A stretch of DNA of 64,000 nucleotides, from NCBI GenBank assembly GCA_017525245.1, contig JAFXTE010000061.1, positions 62,001-126,000 on the forward strand. The letters are read 5' to 3'. This document shows positions 1 through 6,909 of this stretch, one piece after another (position 1 is the stretch's first letter; each line of letters begins with the position of its first letter). Made by a program: the position numbers and the translations under genes. The notes beneath the pieces were generated by a model, which had not been told where the DNA came from, did no database searches, and saw nothing but the letters and a program-made list of their open reading frames with translations. The DNA comes from Bacteroidales bacterium. GTDB lineage: Bacteria; Bacteroidota; Bacteroidia; Bacteroidales; WCHB1-69.

Positions 1-909
1 GATTGTGAATTCATTCCGGCTGCTTCCTCGAAATCCGTCGGAAAATTATTAACATTTGGTGACCGCGAGGTTGCTGTCGTATCGGTTGAGGAGGCCATCG
101 CGCAGCATCCGGACTTTGCCATTTTCTCGGCAGGCAGTGCCGCCTCGTTAGAGTATGCGCCCAAGTTCGCAGCTGTCGGCACTGTGGTCATTGACAACTC
201 CGCTGCTTGGCGCAGCGACCCGAAGATTCCGCTCGTGGTGCCTGAAATCAACGGTGATGTCATCACCCCGAATGACAAGATCATCGCCAACCCGAACTGC
301 TCCACCATCCAGATGGTGATGGCGCTGGCTCCGTTGCACAAACGCTTTGGAATCAAACGGTTGGTGGTTTCGACTTACCAGTCTGTCACGGGCACTGGCA
401 AGAAGGCCGTGGATCAGCTGATGAGTGAGCGTGCGGGGCTTCCCTGCGATCCCGCCTATCCGCATCCCATCGATATGAACCTTTTCCCTCATGGCGGCTC
501 TTTCACCGATGACGGTTATACCACCGAGGAAATCAAGCTGTTGAACGAGACTCGTAAGATATTGAGGGATAATAACATCCAAGTTACTGCAACCGTTGCC
601 CGCGTGCCCGTCACAGGAGGCCATTCCGAGGCGGTGAACGTGGAGTTCCGTCAGGATTACGATTTGGCGGAAGTCTATGAGTTGTTGAACGACATGCCAG
701 GTGTGAAGGTGCTGGACGCTCCTGCAGAGAATGTCTATCCGATGCCGAAATACGCTGAGGGACAGGACGATGTCTTCGTGGGCCGTATCCGCCGCGACTT
801 CTCCCAACCCAACACGCTGAACCTTTGGGTGGTGGCCGACAACTTGCGCAAGGGCGCCGCAACGAATGCGGTGCAGATTATGCAGTATATTATGACGATG
901 AAGCGATGA
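1..909 (+). CDS. asd: Aspartate-semialdehyde dehydrogenase (5' end outside window)
   Basis: The frame is open from the first base, so the N-terminus lies upstream; 302 residues are visible and roughly 35 are missing, including the Rossmann glycine motif. ASADH reduces beta-aspartyl phosphate to aspartate semialdehyde with NADPH, the branch point to lysine/diaminopimelate, threonine and methionine. The active-site cysteine is in NPNCSTIQ (Cys100 of the fragment), and the substrate-binding histidine is in RVPVTGGHSEAVNVEF (His208). The C-terminal RKGAATNAVQI segment is also typical. It ends TGA. The next gene is on the opposite strand, so this one closes its own transcript; I saw no clear terminator after it. 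Confidence 0.96.
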   Translation, partial: DCEFIPAASSKSVGKLLTFGDREVAVVSVEEAIAQHPDFAIFSAGSAASLEYAPKFAAVGTVVIDNSAAWRSDPKIPLVVPEINGDVITPNDKIIANPNCSTIQMVMALAPLHKRFGIKRLVVSTYQSVTGTGKKAVDQLMSERAGLPCDPAYPHPIDMNLFPHGGSFTDDGYTTEEIKLLNETRKILRDNNIQVTATVARVPVTGGHSEAVNVEFRQDYDLAEVYELLNDMPGVKVLDAPAENVYPMPKYAEGQDDVFVGRIRRDFSQPNTLNLWVVADNLRKGAATNAVQIMQYIMTMKR

Positions 910-1106
910 GACGATGAAAGGCGATGGATATTCGTGTCTCGTTTCATTCTGTTCTTGCGATGTGGAGGTTCCGTTTGGCTGGTCAATGCCTCGCTTTTCC
1001 GTTATAGCGGTGAGTATCGACAATATATGTGTTTTTGTTAGAGGAGGGAGGCCGAACGGAATCCTGTCTTGCAAGGGCTGGTTCTGACAGAATTGTCGAG
1101 CTTCCA

Positions 1107-2108
1107 TCAATCAGTATGAGCAACCAAAGCGCAGATCTCCTCCTCTGTCAACCCGGTGATTTCCGCCACGAGGTCTGGGGCGAAATCCTTGGCGAGCATT
1201 TTGAGGGCGAGTTGGCGTTTGGTGTTGACTTCTCCTTGCAGCAGTCCTTCTTCGCGACCTTCCTCTCTCCCCACTTCGCGTTCGCACATCATCGACTCCC
1301 GTACATCGTCGTATTCCAACACACTCGTCACGTATTCTTTTTTTTCCATTTCATTAAGGTTTGATATTCGGCACTCTTCGTAAAACCGTTGGTAAACCGG
1401 GTCCATCCTTAGAACTTCATCCTCGCTGATGTCTGCCACATGGGTGAGCATGTAGAGCCATAGGTTCTTCTCATTGGTGAGGTCCAGTGTTTCCAACTGC
1501 GCGGCAAATTTACACAATTCTACAAAACACCAAACATTTTCTTTAGAAAATATTTCATTGTCGTCATCTTTAGGGTAAATCTTCCAAAGAAACCTACTTT
1601 TGCCCTTGAATTCGGGCATGTCTTTCTCCATAAAGCTGAGAGAAAACACTTTCGGCACGGTTGCATACACCGTGTCACCGATTTTCACGCCGCTGATTGT
1701 GGAGTGGCTGTGATATGCCCGCAACCGCCTGACAAAGAACAACTGCCGCTCACGCTGCATCTCTATGATGATATGGTCGCCGTTCTGCGTTTTGCAGTGA
1801 ATGTCCAGACGAACCTTTTTCTTCCCCGGCAGCAGTCCGACCTGTTCTGACGAGATGAAAGTGATGTCGCTGATCACGCCCGTGTCGTCACTCATGAAAG
1901 TGTTGAGGAGATGAACAGTGATGTCCTTGGTCCGCTCCATTCCGAGCAGACGTTTGAAACCGAAATCTGAGAGCGGGTCTATAAACACGAGTCCTCGCTC
2001 TGTGATGATCGTGTCCACCTGTTCGGGAGTCAGGTCAATCCGTCTGCTATTCACCTCGTCTAACAACGATTCTGTTTTGGACTTTCTTTTTGTTTTCTTT
2101 TTCGTCAT
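1107..2108 (-). CDS. Rpn-type PD-(D/E)XK nuclease / putative transposase
   Basis: 333 residues of the Rpn family (PDDEXK_2), which are DNA nucleases linked to RecA-independent recombination and once annotated as transposases. The N-terminal signature DPLSDFGFKRLLGME is followed by the catalytic core RLDIHCKTQNGDHIIIEMQ, with Asp102, Glu116 and Gln118. The C-terminus carries the charged helix GREEGREEGLLQGEV seen in this family. I chose the ATG at 2108, giving MTKKKTKRK, because the frame upstream (to 2204) is low-complexity and crosses a palindromic repeat at 2161-2182. The gene stands alone between two rightward transcripts. Such genes are often multicopy; the sequence shows no terminal inverted repeats. 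Confidence 0.85.
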   Translation of the reverse strand: MTKKKTKRKSKTESLLDEVNSRRIDLTPEQVDTIITERGLVFIDPLSDFGFKRLLGMERTKDITVHLLNTFMSDDTGVISDITFISSEQVGLLPGKKKVRLDIHCKTQNGDHIIIEMQRERQLFFVRRLRAYHSHSTISGVKIGDTVYATVPKVFSLSFMEKDMPEFKGKSRFLWKIYPKDDDNEIFSKENVWCFVELCKFAAQLETLDLTNEKNLWLYMLTHVADISEDEVLRMDPVYQRFYEECRISNLNEMEKKEYVTSVLEYDDVRESMMCEREVGREEGREEGLLQGEVNTKRQLALKMLAKDFAPDLVAEITGLTEEEICALVAHTD

Positions 2109-2160
2109 TTTTTTGTTTAGGTTTGTTATTTTGTTCGTTCTGGTCGGACGGTTGTTCGTG

Positions 2161-2182
2161 GAGATGTGCCATGACGCGTCTC
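2161..2182. repeat. Degenerate palindromic repeat, CCATG-centred family
   Basis: Imperfect palindrome beginning GAGATGTGCC and ending GCGTCTC; two wobble positions break perfect symmetry. The same core with matching flanks occurs at 49073-49100 and 63551-63580. Confidence 0.55.
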
Positions 2183-2485
2183 TATGGACAGCTGTGTAAC
2201 ACACCGTTCTTCCAACCGTATTTCCAATGGCAAAGATACATCAAATCATTCCGTTTGTCAAGGGTTTTGCGTAAATTTTTTCTTGCTCGGTATCAGTTGT
2301 TTACAAATATGACGTTAACTATTAGTCTTGTGATTGTAAATTTTTAAGCCGTGATTTCGCAGGAAATTGGACGATGAGGCGATGAAGCGATGAAGCGACG
2401 ATGAAAGGGGCTCTTGCGAGAGCAACCTCTAACGGCCCCTTCAATTCGGACCAATTCGGACCAAACGGGCAATCAATCAAGATAT

Positions 2486-2493
2486 TATCTTTG
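2486..2493 (+). promoter_or_regulatory. Candidate -7 box TATCTTTG
   Basis: Matches the Bacteroidota -7 consensus TAnnTTTG followed by GCGG. It would start a transcript about 170 nt before the gene at 2669, whose leader would contain the hairpin at 2494-2527. No good -33 element is visible. Confidence 0.4.
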
Positions 2494-2527
2494 CGGCGTG
2501 AAATCACAGACAACGGATTTCACGCCG
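2494..2527 (+). terminator. 12-bp perfect hairpin followed by T-rich tract
   Basis: Arms CGGCGTGAAATC and GATTTCACGCCG with a 10-nt loop, then a T-rich run (TTCTTTTGTTTTTTG). It looks like an intrinsic terminator, yet it sits immediately after a -7 box and no rightward gene precedes it, so it may instead be a leader hairpin or attenuator for the gene at 2669. Confidence 0.5.
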
Positions 2528-2668
2528 TTCTTTTGTTTTTTGTTTTCTGCTTGGGTTTTGCTAGAACCTCTTTGACGACAAAGACAGGCCACGCCTTTTT
2601 TCGTGCCCTGCTAGTGAAGCCCTTGCTGTATTGATTCATTGATCACCAACAATCAAAACCTAATTGTT

Positions 2669-3031
2669 ATGGGCATTCTCGACAACATCAAAGACCGTTT
2701 CAATAACGCGGAGTTCACGGTCGCTCCGAACAAAAAGCTGAAAACCATTTCGGCGGAATTTAAGAAAAGCTTCGACTGCACACTTGTCTTCTACAAGGGG
2801 GCGATAATCGCGGACGGCGACATGACGCTTGCGGAGTTGGACAAGCACACGGCCAAGGATGTGAAAAAGGCCAATGCAGAACTCAAACTCAAGGGCAGCA
2901 CGAAGGTTGCTGATGCCGAAAAATTATTCAACCAGACGTTCGGCGTGACCGTCCAAATCAAGGACAAGGCTGGCAAGGAGTGCGTGCCGAACAACATCAC
3001 CATCGGGCAGGCCGCCAGAGGAGAATATTAA
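2669..3031 (+). CDS. Small internally duplicated protein, family A, copy 1
   Basis: 120 residues, function unknown. No signal peptide or membrane segment, so probably cytosolic. The protein is two copies of one pattern: residues 23-57 (LKTISAEFKKSFDCTLVFYKG, then ADGDMTL) and 76-115 (STKVADAEKLFNQTFGVTVQI, then NNITIG). The shared core is a strand, an amphipathic helix, then F(G)-x-T-(L/V)-x-(V/F), which suggests a beta-alpha-beta half-unit. The same layout is found in the next gene (3079) and the C-terminal part of 3717. I chose ATG 2669 over an earlier alternative at 2639 because homology to the copies begins there. Expressed rightward, 47 nt before copy 2. Confidence 0.75.
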   Translation: MGILDNIKDRFNNAEFTVAPNKKLKTISAEFKKSFDCTLVFYKGAIIADGDMTLAELDKHTAKDVKKANAELKLKGSTKVADAEKLFNQTFGVTVQIKDKAGKECVPNNITIGQAARGEY

Positions 3032-3078
3032 CCGGAATCATTTTTCAACCCAATTAATCACTTAAAAATCAATCAAAA

Positions 3079-3381
3079 ATGGCAGAATTTAACATTAGCG
3101 GCCGTTTGACGGTCAAAAGTCTGAAGAAACAATTCAAAGAAGCTTTCGGTGCAACGCTGAGAGTTTACAAAGGCAAACAATTTGCTGACGACGACGCCAC
3201 GCTGGCTTCCATCCGCGTGGGCGATGTCAAAGGCGGCGAACTCAAATGCGCCGGAAACCTCAAGGTCGGCAACTTCGAGAACAAGATGAAAGAGTTGTTC
3301 GGTGTCACCGTGCAAGTCGCCACCAAAGACGACAGCGCACTGGCCGACAACGACATCACCATCGCTGCTGCAGGCAGATAG
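3079..3381 (+). CDS. Small internally duplicated protein, family A, copy 2
   Basis: 100 residues, function unknown; it is the minimal form of family A. Half-unit 1 (residues 10-45) contains KEAFGATLRV followed by ADDDATLAS; half-unit 2 (61-98) contains KELFGVTVQV followed by ADNDITIAA, so the duplication is plain. It lacks export signals. It is preceded by an A-rich leader and followed by a strong terminator at 3400-3432, so genes 2669 and 3079 probably form one short transcript. I remember near-identical hypothetical proteins from other Bacteroidota but no assigned role. Confidence 0.8.
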   Translation: MAEFNISGRLTVKSLKKQFKEAFGATLRVYKGKQFADDDATLASIRVGDVKGGELKCAGNLKVGNFENKMKELFGVTVQVATKDDSALADNDITIAAAGR

Positions 3382-3399
3382 TATTTCGTTTTAAATCGC

Positions 3400-3432
3400 A
3401 AAGTTGTACGCTGCACAACAGCGTACAACTTT
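3400..3432. terminator. Intrinsic terminator, 14-bp perfect stem
   Basis: Arms AAAGTTGTACGCTG and CAGCGTACAACTTT with a 5-nt loop, directly after the family A copy 2 gene. A-rich on one side and T-rich on the other, so it could act in both directions. Confidence 0.8.
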
Positions 3433-3483
3433 TATGTGTTTTAATTCAATCAAACACCCATTCAACATAAAAAATATTGCATC

Positions 3484-3654
3484 ATGTCCCGTGTACGTGG
3501 TCTTTCATTCTCACTAAAACGCGCCCTCGGCATCTCCGGCCTCAAAACCAAAATCGCCCGCAAAACCCGCATTCCGACCACCAAAGGCGGCATGGAACGC
3601 AAAATCGGGAGGGGAATCCTCAACCTTCTCAAAGGAAAGAAACACCGAAGATAA
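3484..3654 (+). CDS. Small basic protein (56 residues)
   Basis: ATG 3484 to TAA 3652-3654. The protein starts MSRVRGLSFSLKRALGISG, continues with KIARKTRIPTTKGG and ends LLKGKKHRR; it is very rich in Lys and Arg with almost no acidic residues. The pattern of a Leu-Lys helix followed by a Thr-Gly-Ile-Pro-like turn resembles a short basic hypothetical protein I have seen in other Bacteroidota. A role in binding nucleic acid is only a guess from charge. It sits between the terminator at 3400-3432 and the leader element at 3670-3694, downstream of an A-rich ribosome entry region. Confidence 0.6.
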   Translation: MSRVRGLSFSLKRALGISGLKTKIARKTRIPTTKGGMERKIGRGILNLLKGKKHRR

Positions 3655-3669
3655 GTGTAAACAGAGTAA

Positions 3670-3694
3670 GCCGAAAATCTGGAAAAGAGTAGGC
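3670..3694 (+). promoter_or_regulatory. 25-bp leader element, copy 1
   Basis: A 25-bp sequence beginning GCCGAAAAT and ending GGAAAAGAGTAGGC, repeated with 23 of 25 identical at 5627-5651. In both places exactly 22 nt separate its end from the ATG of the next gene (3717 here), which argues for a leader or operator function rather than chance. Confidence 0.6.
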
Positions 3695-3716
3695 TATTAT
3701 TATACATTATTTTGTT

Positions 3717-4454
3717 ATGGAACCTAAAGTACTAGTTTATGGAAAAGCCAAAGGTTGGACCGCGTTAGGAATCGTGGACGCCTATTTGAAAATCTACCCC
3801 TATGCAACATTGGAAGACTTGAACAAAACTTTCCCACGCGAGAAATTCGCCTCTACGAAGAGTGTCGACAAAATCCTCATCGACCTCAAAGAGTTGGAAA
3901 AAGAGGCCAACGAAAGCGGAAACGAACGCTCCATCTCCGACGTAGCGCAATGGAAAAAGATCCATTGGTATATCACCTTGGAAGACGGAACGGATGTAAT
4001 CTTCTACAAAGTGATGTGGGGTGAAAGTAATTTCCCGACTCTTGTGGAATATGCCAAAACCCTCGGCATTGAGGTCGCCTCTTTTGAAAAAACCAAAGGT
4101 GGCACGGAACGTGGCAGCTACGAACTGGAATATTTAGCTGGTTTTTCGTTCCAAGTGGATGGCCGCATGACGGTGAACACCTTACAACAGGAATTTAGAG
4201 ACGCTTTCAATGCCAGTCTGCGCGTTTACGAACCCGGCGGCAAAAAAGCAAACCCGAAGGCACACCTTGCCAGTTTGCGCATTGATGGAGATGCCACTCA
4301 AGTGGGCAGTTTCGAAGCTTCCAATGAGATGAAAGTGATGGACTTCGAGTACAAGATGAAATCCATTTTCGGCATCAATGTCCAAGTCGCCCGCTCTGAC
4401 GACAGCAAGTTGTCGAATGACAAGTCCATGTTGAAAGACGCAGGAAAGAACTAA
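3717..4454 (+). CDS. Unknown N-terminal domain fused to family A duplicated domain
   Basis: 245 residues. Residues 1-140 form a distinct region opening with KVLVYGKAKGWTALGIVDAY, whose style suggests an alpha/beta or winged-helix-like fold I cannot name; Trp residues at 14, 79 and 84 stand out. Residues 144-245 are a third family A module: half-unit 1 has FRDAFNASLRVY and half-unit 2 has MKSIFGINVQVARSDDSKL, close to the matching part of the 3079 protein. The join of the two regions in one chain implies that free-standing versions act together. The terminal half-unit is more diverged (SNDKSMLKDAG). Preceded by a conserved leader element and followed by a strong terminator, so it is its own transcription unit. 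Confidence 0.75.
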   Translation: MEPKVLVYGKAKGWTALGIVDAYLKIYPYATLEDLNKTFPREKFASTKSVDKILIDLKELEKEANESGNERSISDVAQWKKIHWYITLEDGTDVIFYKVMWGESNFPTLVEYAKTLGIEVASFEKTKGGTERGSYELEYLAGFSFQVDGRMTVNTLQQEFRDAFNASLRVYEPGGKKANPKAHLASLRIDGDATQVGSFEASNEMKVMDFEYKMKSIFGINVQVARSDDSKLSNDKSMLKDAGKN

Positions 4455-4465
4455 ACATAATTATG

Positions 4466-4507
4466 GAAGACTATCTGACAGTTTTGCCAGATAGTCTTCA
4501 TTTTTTT
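4466..4507 (+). terminator. Intrinsic terminator
   Basis: 12-bp perfect stem GAAGACTATCTG / CAGATAGTCTTC followed by ATTTTTTT, 11 nt after the stop of the family A fusion gene. Confidence 0.85.
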
Positions 4508-4521
4508 GACTTGCAATTATA

Positions 4522-5469
4522 ATGAACAACCTTACGAGGATAGACAAAAAAATCGACTTCAAACTGGACTACATGGCCCGTTTGTTCCGTAAAATTAGCC
4601 ACAAGCGATTTGAGACGTACGTCATCCAGCGCATCTGGCATCGACTTGATGATGACCGCGTGCAGTTCGTTTCGCAGCAGTATGTGAAGCGCGTCCAAGA
4701 TGACGACTACGCCTTGGCCGACCTGTATCTGCCGCAAGTAAACATCGTGGTGGAAATCAATGAGCCCTACCACTACAATGAAGACCAGCACAAACGGGAT
4801 GCCATCCGAAATGCAGAAGTCTCCAAAATCGCAGGTGTACAGGTGTTTGTGGTGGACTGCCGGAAACCCATGGCGGAGTTGCACCGCGACATCGACCAGA
4901 TTGTGGACGTGATCCGGCAAAAGGTCATCCAACTCGGCGACAAGTTCATCCCGTGGGTGGGATTAGACGAGCGCACGCCCGCTTATTACCAACGCAAGGG
5001 GTATCTTTTGGTAGAGGACAACGAATATGTTGAAACCATTGACGACATTTGCGAGATATTCCACACCAAGGCCAAACATAGGGGATTCCTGCGTGCAGGG
5101 AGCGTTGTTCTCTATGACAACACGGAACTATGGTTCCCGAATGCCGAAAACAAACAATGGCACAATGAAATGATCGAAGACGGACACTATCTGCTCGAAT
5201 ATCCGAACAATCCAGACAAACAACACGACTGGATGCTGGAGAACACCGTCAAGAAAAACAGACGAATGATTACCTTTTTCCGCCAGAAAGACGATTTGGG
5301 TTTCAATTATTACAAGTTCGTTGGGACATTTGAAATCGACAAGTCTCGCTCCACCGCAACAGACAGGTGCTATTGGAAACGGGTGGCGGAAAAAGTCAAT
5401 CTGAATGAGGAGCTTGAAAAACACATGGGAACCACTAAAAGGCAAGCAGAGAATCGCCTCAACCCTTGA
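4522..5469 (+). CDS. PvuRts1I/AbaSI-like modification-dependent restriction endonuclease
   Basis: 315 residues. Enzymes of this family cut DNA near 5-hydroxymethylcytosine or its glucosylated form, as in T-even phage genomes; they join an N-terminal Vsr-like nuclease to a C-terminal SRA-like base-reading domain. Here residues 18-60 show the start I remember for the family (a Lys-Ile-Ser-His-Lys run, then an Arg-Ile-x-His-x-Leu-Asp-Asp run), followed by the nuclease core ADLYLPQVNIVVEINEPYH (Asp67, Glu78, Glu81, His84). The C-terminal region has LWFPNAENKQWHNEM and, near the end, YYKFVGTFEIDKSRS then WKRVAEKV, matching the family's sensor domain. No cognate methyltransferase is adjacent, as expected for a type IV enzyme. 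The call rests on remembered family sequence, not a search. Confidence 0.8.
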   Translation: MNNLTRIDKKIDFKLDYMARLFRKISHKRFETYVIQRIWHRLDDDRVQFVSQQYVKRVQDDDYALADLYLPQVNIVVEINEPYHYNEDQHKRDAIRNAEVSKIAGVQVFVVDCRKPMAELHRDIDQIVDVIRQKVIQLGDKFIPWVGLDERTPAYYQRKGYLLVEDNEYVETIDDICEIFHTKAKHRGFLRAGSVVLYDNTELWFPNAENKQWHNEMIEDGHYLLEYPNNPDKQHDWMLENTVKKNRRMITFFRQKDDLGFNYYKFVGTFEIDKSRSTATDRCYWKRVAEKVNLNEELEKHMGTTKRQAENRLNP

Positions 5470-5606
5470 AAGTTAAAGAATTCATTTCACACATATCGTC
5501 GAATTCCGATTCTACATGGAGTCGCGAAAAGTGGGAAAACTTGGAGAAAGACGTGAAGGCCGCGCTCACCATCTTTGAAATAGCACGAAAGAATCACGAA
5601 AAATAA
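5466..5606 (+). CDS. Possible 46-residue ORF with TTG start
   Basis: A TTG at 5466 overlaps the TGA of the endonuclease gene and opens a 46-residue frame (KVKEFISHISSNSD, then KWENLEKDVKAALTIFEIA) ending TAA at 5604-5606. The amino-acid make-up is plausible for a helical protein, but there is no ATG and no clear ribosome site. It could be a translationally coupled small protein or the tail of a decayed gene. Confidence 0.3.
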   Translation: MKVKEFISHISSNSDSTWSREKWENLEKDVKAALTIFEIARKNHEK

Positions 5607-5626
5607 CAATCCATATCACGGAGGAT

Positions 5627-5651
5627 GCCGAAAATTCGGAAAAGAGTAGGC
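5627..5651 (+). promoter_or_regulatory. 25-bp leader element, copy 2
   Basis: Near copy of 3670-3694 (two adjacent mismatches in the middle). It also ends exactly 22 nt before a start codon, here the ATG at 5674. Confidence 0.6.
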
Positions 5652-5673
5652 AAAAAACAGAAATAGCAGAATT

Positions 5674-5916
5674 ATGAGTAAAGAATACTACAAAAAGAAA
5701 ATCATCGACCTGAGGGCGCAGCTGGAACGCGAGCGCGAGGCCAAGAAAAGAGACAATGAACGCTATGCGAGCCTGATCAAGAGCGCGTCCTCGCCCTCCT
5801 CAAAGGCTTCCTACCGCAAATCCAAGATCGACCATGCGGCCTCCCACGACCGTACAATCGAGTCCATCAAGCGCAACATCGAAAGCGCCAAGGAGGCGTT
5901 GAAGCGGGAGAAATAA
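5674..5916 (+). CDS. Small charged coiled-coil protein
   Basis: 80 residues, function unknown. It opens MSKEYYKKKIIDLRAQLERE and is dominated by Lys, Arg and Glu in heptad-like spacing, with a Ser-rich break near residues 36-45 (KSASSPSSKAS) and a second helix ending EALKREK. No signal peptide. It is preceded by the 25-bp leader element shared with the gene at 3717, which hints at shared control with the family A fusion protein. Its TAA is one base before the ATG of the outer-membrane protein gene at 5918, so the two are probably cotranscribed. Confidence 0.6.
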   Translation: MSKEYYKKKIIDLRAQLEREREAKKRDNERYASLIKSASSPSSKASYRKSKIDHAASHDRTIESIKRNIESAKEALKREK

Positions 5917-5917
5917 T

Positions 5918-6685
5918 ATGATGAAAAAACTATTCCCCCTTTTCCTCCTCCTGGCGTGCTTCGTTACCGCCAACGCCCAAACCGACTCCCCTACCCTCTC
6001 CGCCGACCGGCCCGGAATGGCCACGGGTCCCGACGTCACCCCCTTCCTGAAAGTGGTGTGGGAGACCGGCTTTGAGAGCACTTGGGACGGGGATCCCGCC
6101 TTCCTGCTGCCCACCACGATGCTGCGCTTCGGCGTCACCAAGTTCGCTGAACTGCGGTTAGAGTACGACGGCACCTTTGGCCGGCTTTACGACCGCCACT
6201 GGTCCTACGACGTGCAGCCGCTCGTCATCGGCACCAAGGTCAAGATCTTCGAAGGCTACAAATGGGTGCCCAAGATCTCCCTGATGGCCAACCTCGCCAT
6301 CCCGCTCTCCCGCGTGCCCGACAACTATGTGCAGCCCCACACGGCTCCGTCGCTCTACCTGCTTTTCCAAAACGATGTCACCGACTGGTTCAACATCGGC
6401 TACAACGTCGGCGCGGAATGGTCGGGCGTGTCGCATATTCCCAGCACCTTCCTGGCTCTCAGCCTCGGCTTCAACATCGGCGAACGCTTCGGAGCCTTCG
6501 TGGAGAGCTACAACTACTTCACCCGCTACGGCAAGCGGAACACCGAGGCGGAATGCAACCTCGACTTCGGCTTCACCTGCCTCTTGCATCCCCGCGTGCA
6601 ACTCGACCTCTACGGGATGTTTAACTGCCAAGATCCCCGTAATTTCAACGGCATCGGCCTCGGCGTGGCGTGGCTGATTAATTAG
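5918..6685 (+). CDS. Outer-membrane beta-barrel, MetA-pathway/transporter-like
   Basis: 255 residues. A Sec signal peptide (MMKKLFPLFLLLACFVTANA, cut before QTDSP) is followed by LSADRPGMATGPDVTP, the start typical of the barrel family labelled putative MetA-pathway of phenol degradation, and by alternating amphipathic strands to a C-terminal GIGLGVAWLIN. Such proteins sit in the outer membrane and are thought to pass small molecules; the substrate is unknown. A second ATG lies at 5921. It follows the coiled-coil gene by one base. A run of simple repeats begins just after its stop. Confidence 0.75.
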   Translation: MMKKLFPLFLLLACFVTANAQTDSPTLSADRPGMATGPDVTPFLKVVWETGFESTWDGDPAFLLPTTMLRFGVTKFAELRLEYDGTFGRLYDRHWSYDVQPLVIGTKVKIFEGYKWVPKISLMANLAIPLSRVPDNYVQPHTAPSLYLLFQNDVTDWFNIGYNVGAEWSGVSHIPSTFLALSLGFNIGERFGAFVESYNYFTRYGKRNTEAECNLDFGFTCLLHPRVQLDLYGMFNCQDPRNFNGIGLGVAWLIN

Positions 6686-6689
6686 TGAG

Positions 6690-6712
6690 CAGTTAGTAGT
6701 TAGCAGTTAGTA
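6690..6712. repeat. Simple GTTAG-type intergenic repeat
   Basis: Short repeats of AGTTAGTAGTTAGCAGTTAG directly after the barrel gene. The reverse-complement form of the same sequence occurs at 25049-25088. The rest of the gap to 6909 contains looser GGCCATTAGCCATTGGC-like repeats and nothing gene-like. Confidence 0.6.
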
Positions 6713-6909
6713 TTGACGATAATGTTAAGAACACCCTTAACCTATATTATGCACACAACTGTATCTTATACTTTGGCTCTTGGCCATTAGCCATTGGCTT
6801 TTGCTTTTGCGGATAAACTATAGCCAATATCTAAAAGCCAAAAGCTATATCAAGCAGGCATCAACTATGAATAATGTATGTTAAACAATAATAACTAAAA
6901 AATAATGTT

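Larger units (their letters stand above)
2109..2668. other. Non-coding stretch between nuclease gene and small-protein cluster
   Basis: No convincing gene. It holds a degenerate palindrome (2161-2182), an AT-rich stretch, short GATGAAGCGA-type tandem repeats near 2370-2405 that resemble those just after asd (908-930), a doubled CCAATTCGGA unit near 2445-2465, a -7-like box (2486-2493) and a strong hairpin (2494-2527). Short open frames at 2401-2634 overlap these structures and look spurious. Confidence 0.6.

Noticed and set aside
148-1110. 320-residue open frame on the reverse strand across asd
   Set aside because: It lies opposite a clear asd gene and its composition is that of an antisense shadow (His/Val/Arg-rich, no domain).
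1107-2204. Insertion sequence around the Rpn-type gene
   Set aside because: The gene family is sometimes called a transposase, but no terminal inverted repeats or target duplications are visible at its edges.
2401-2634. 77-residue plus-strand frame before the family A genes
   Set aside because: It spans the hairpin and promoter box, has no ribosome site and encodes low-complexity sequence.
2669-4454. Family A as a bacterial ubiquitin-like conjugation system
   Set aside because: Half-units have a beta-alpha-beta look and copy 2 ends near Gly-Arg, but no E1, E2 or JAB-type gene is nearby and the doubled layout differs.
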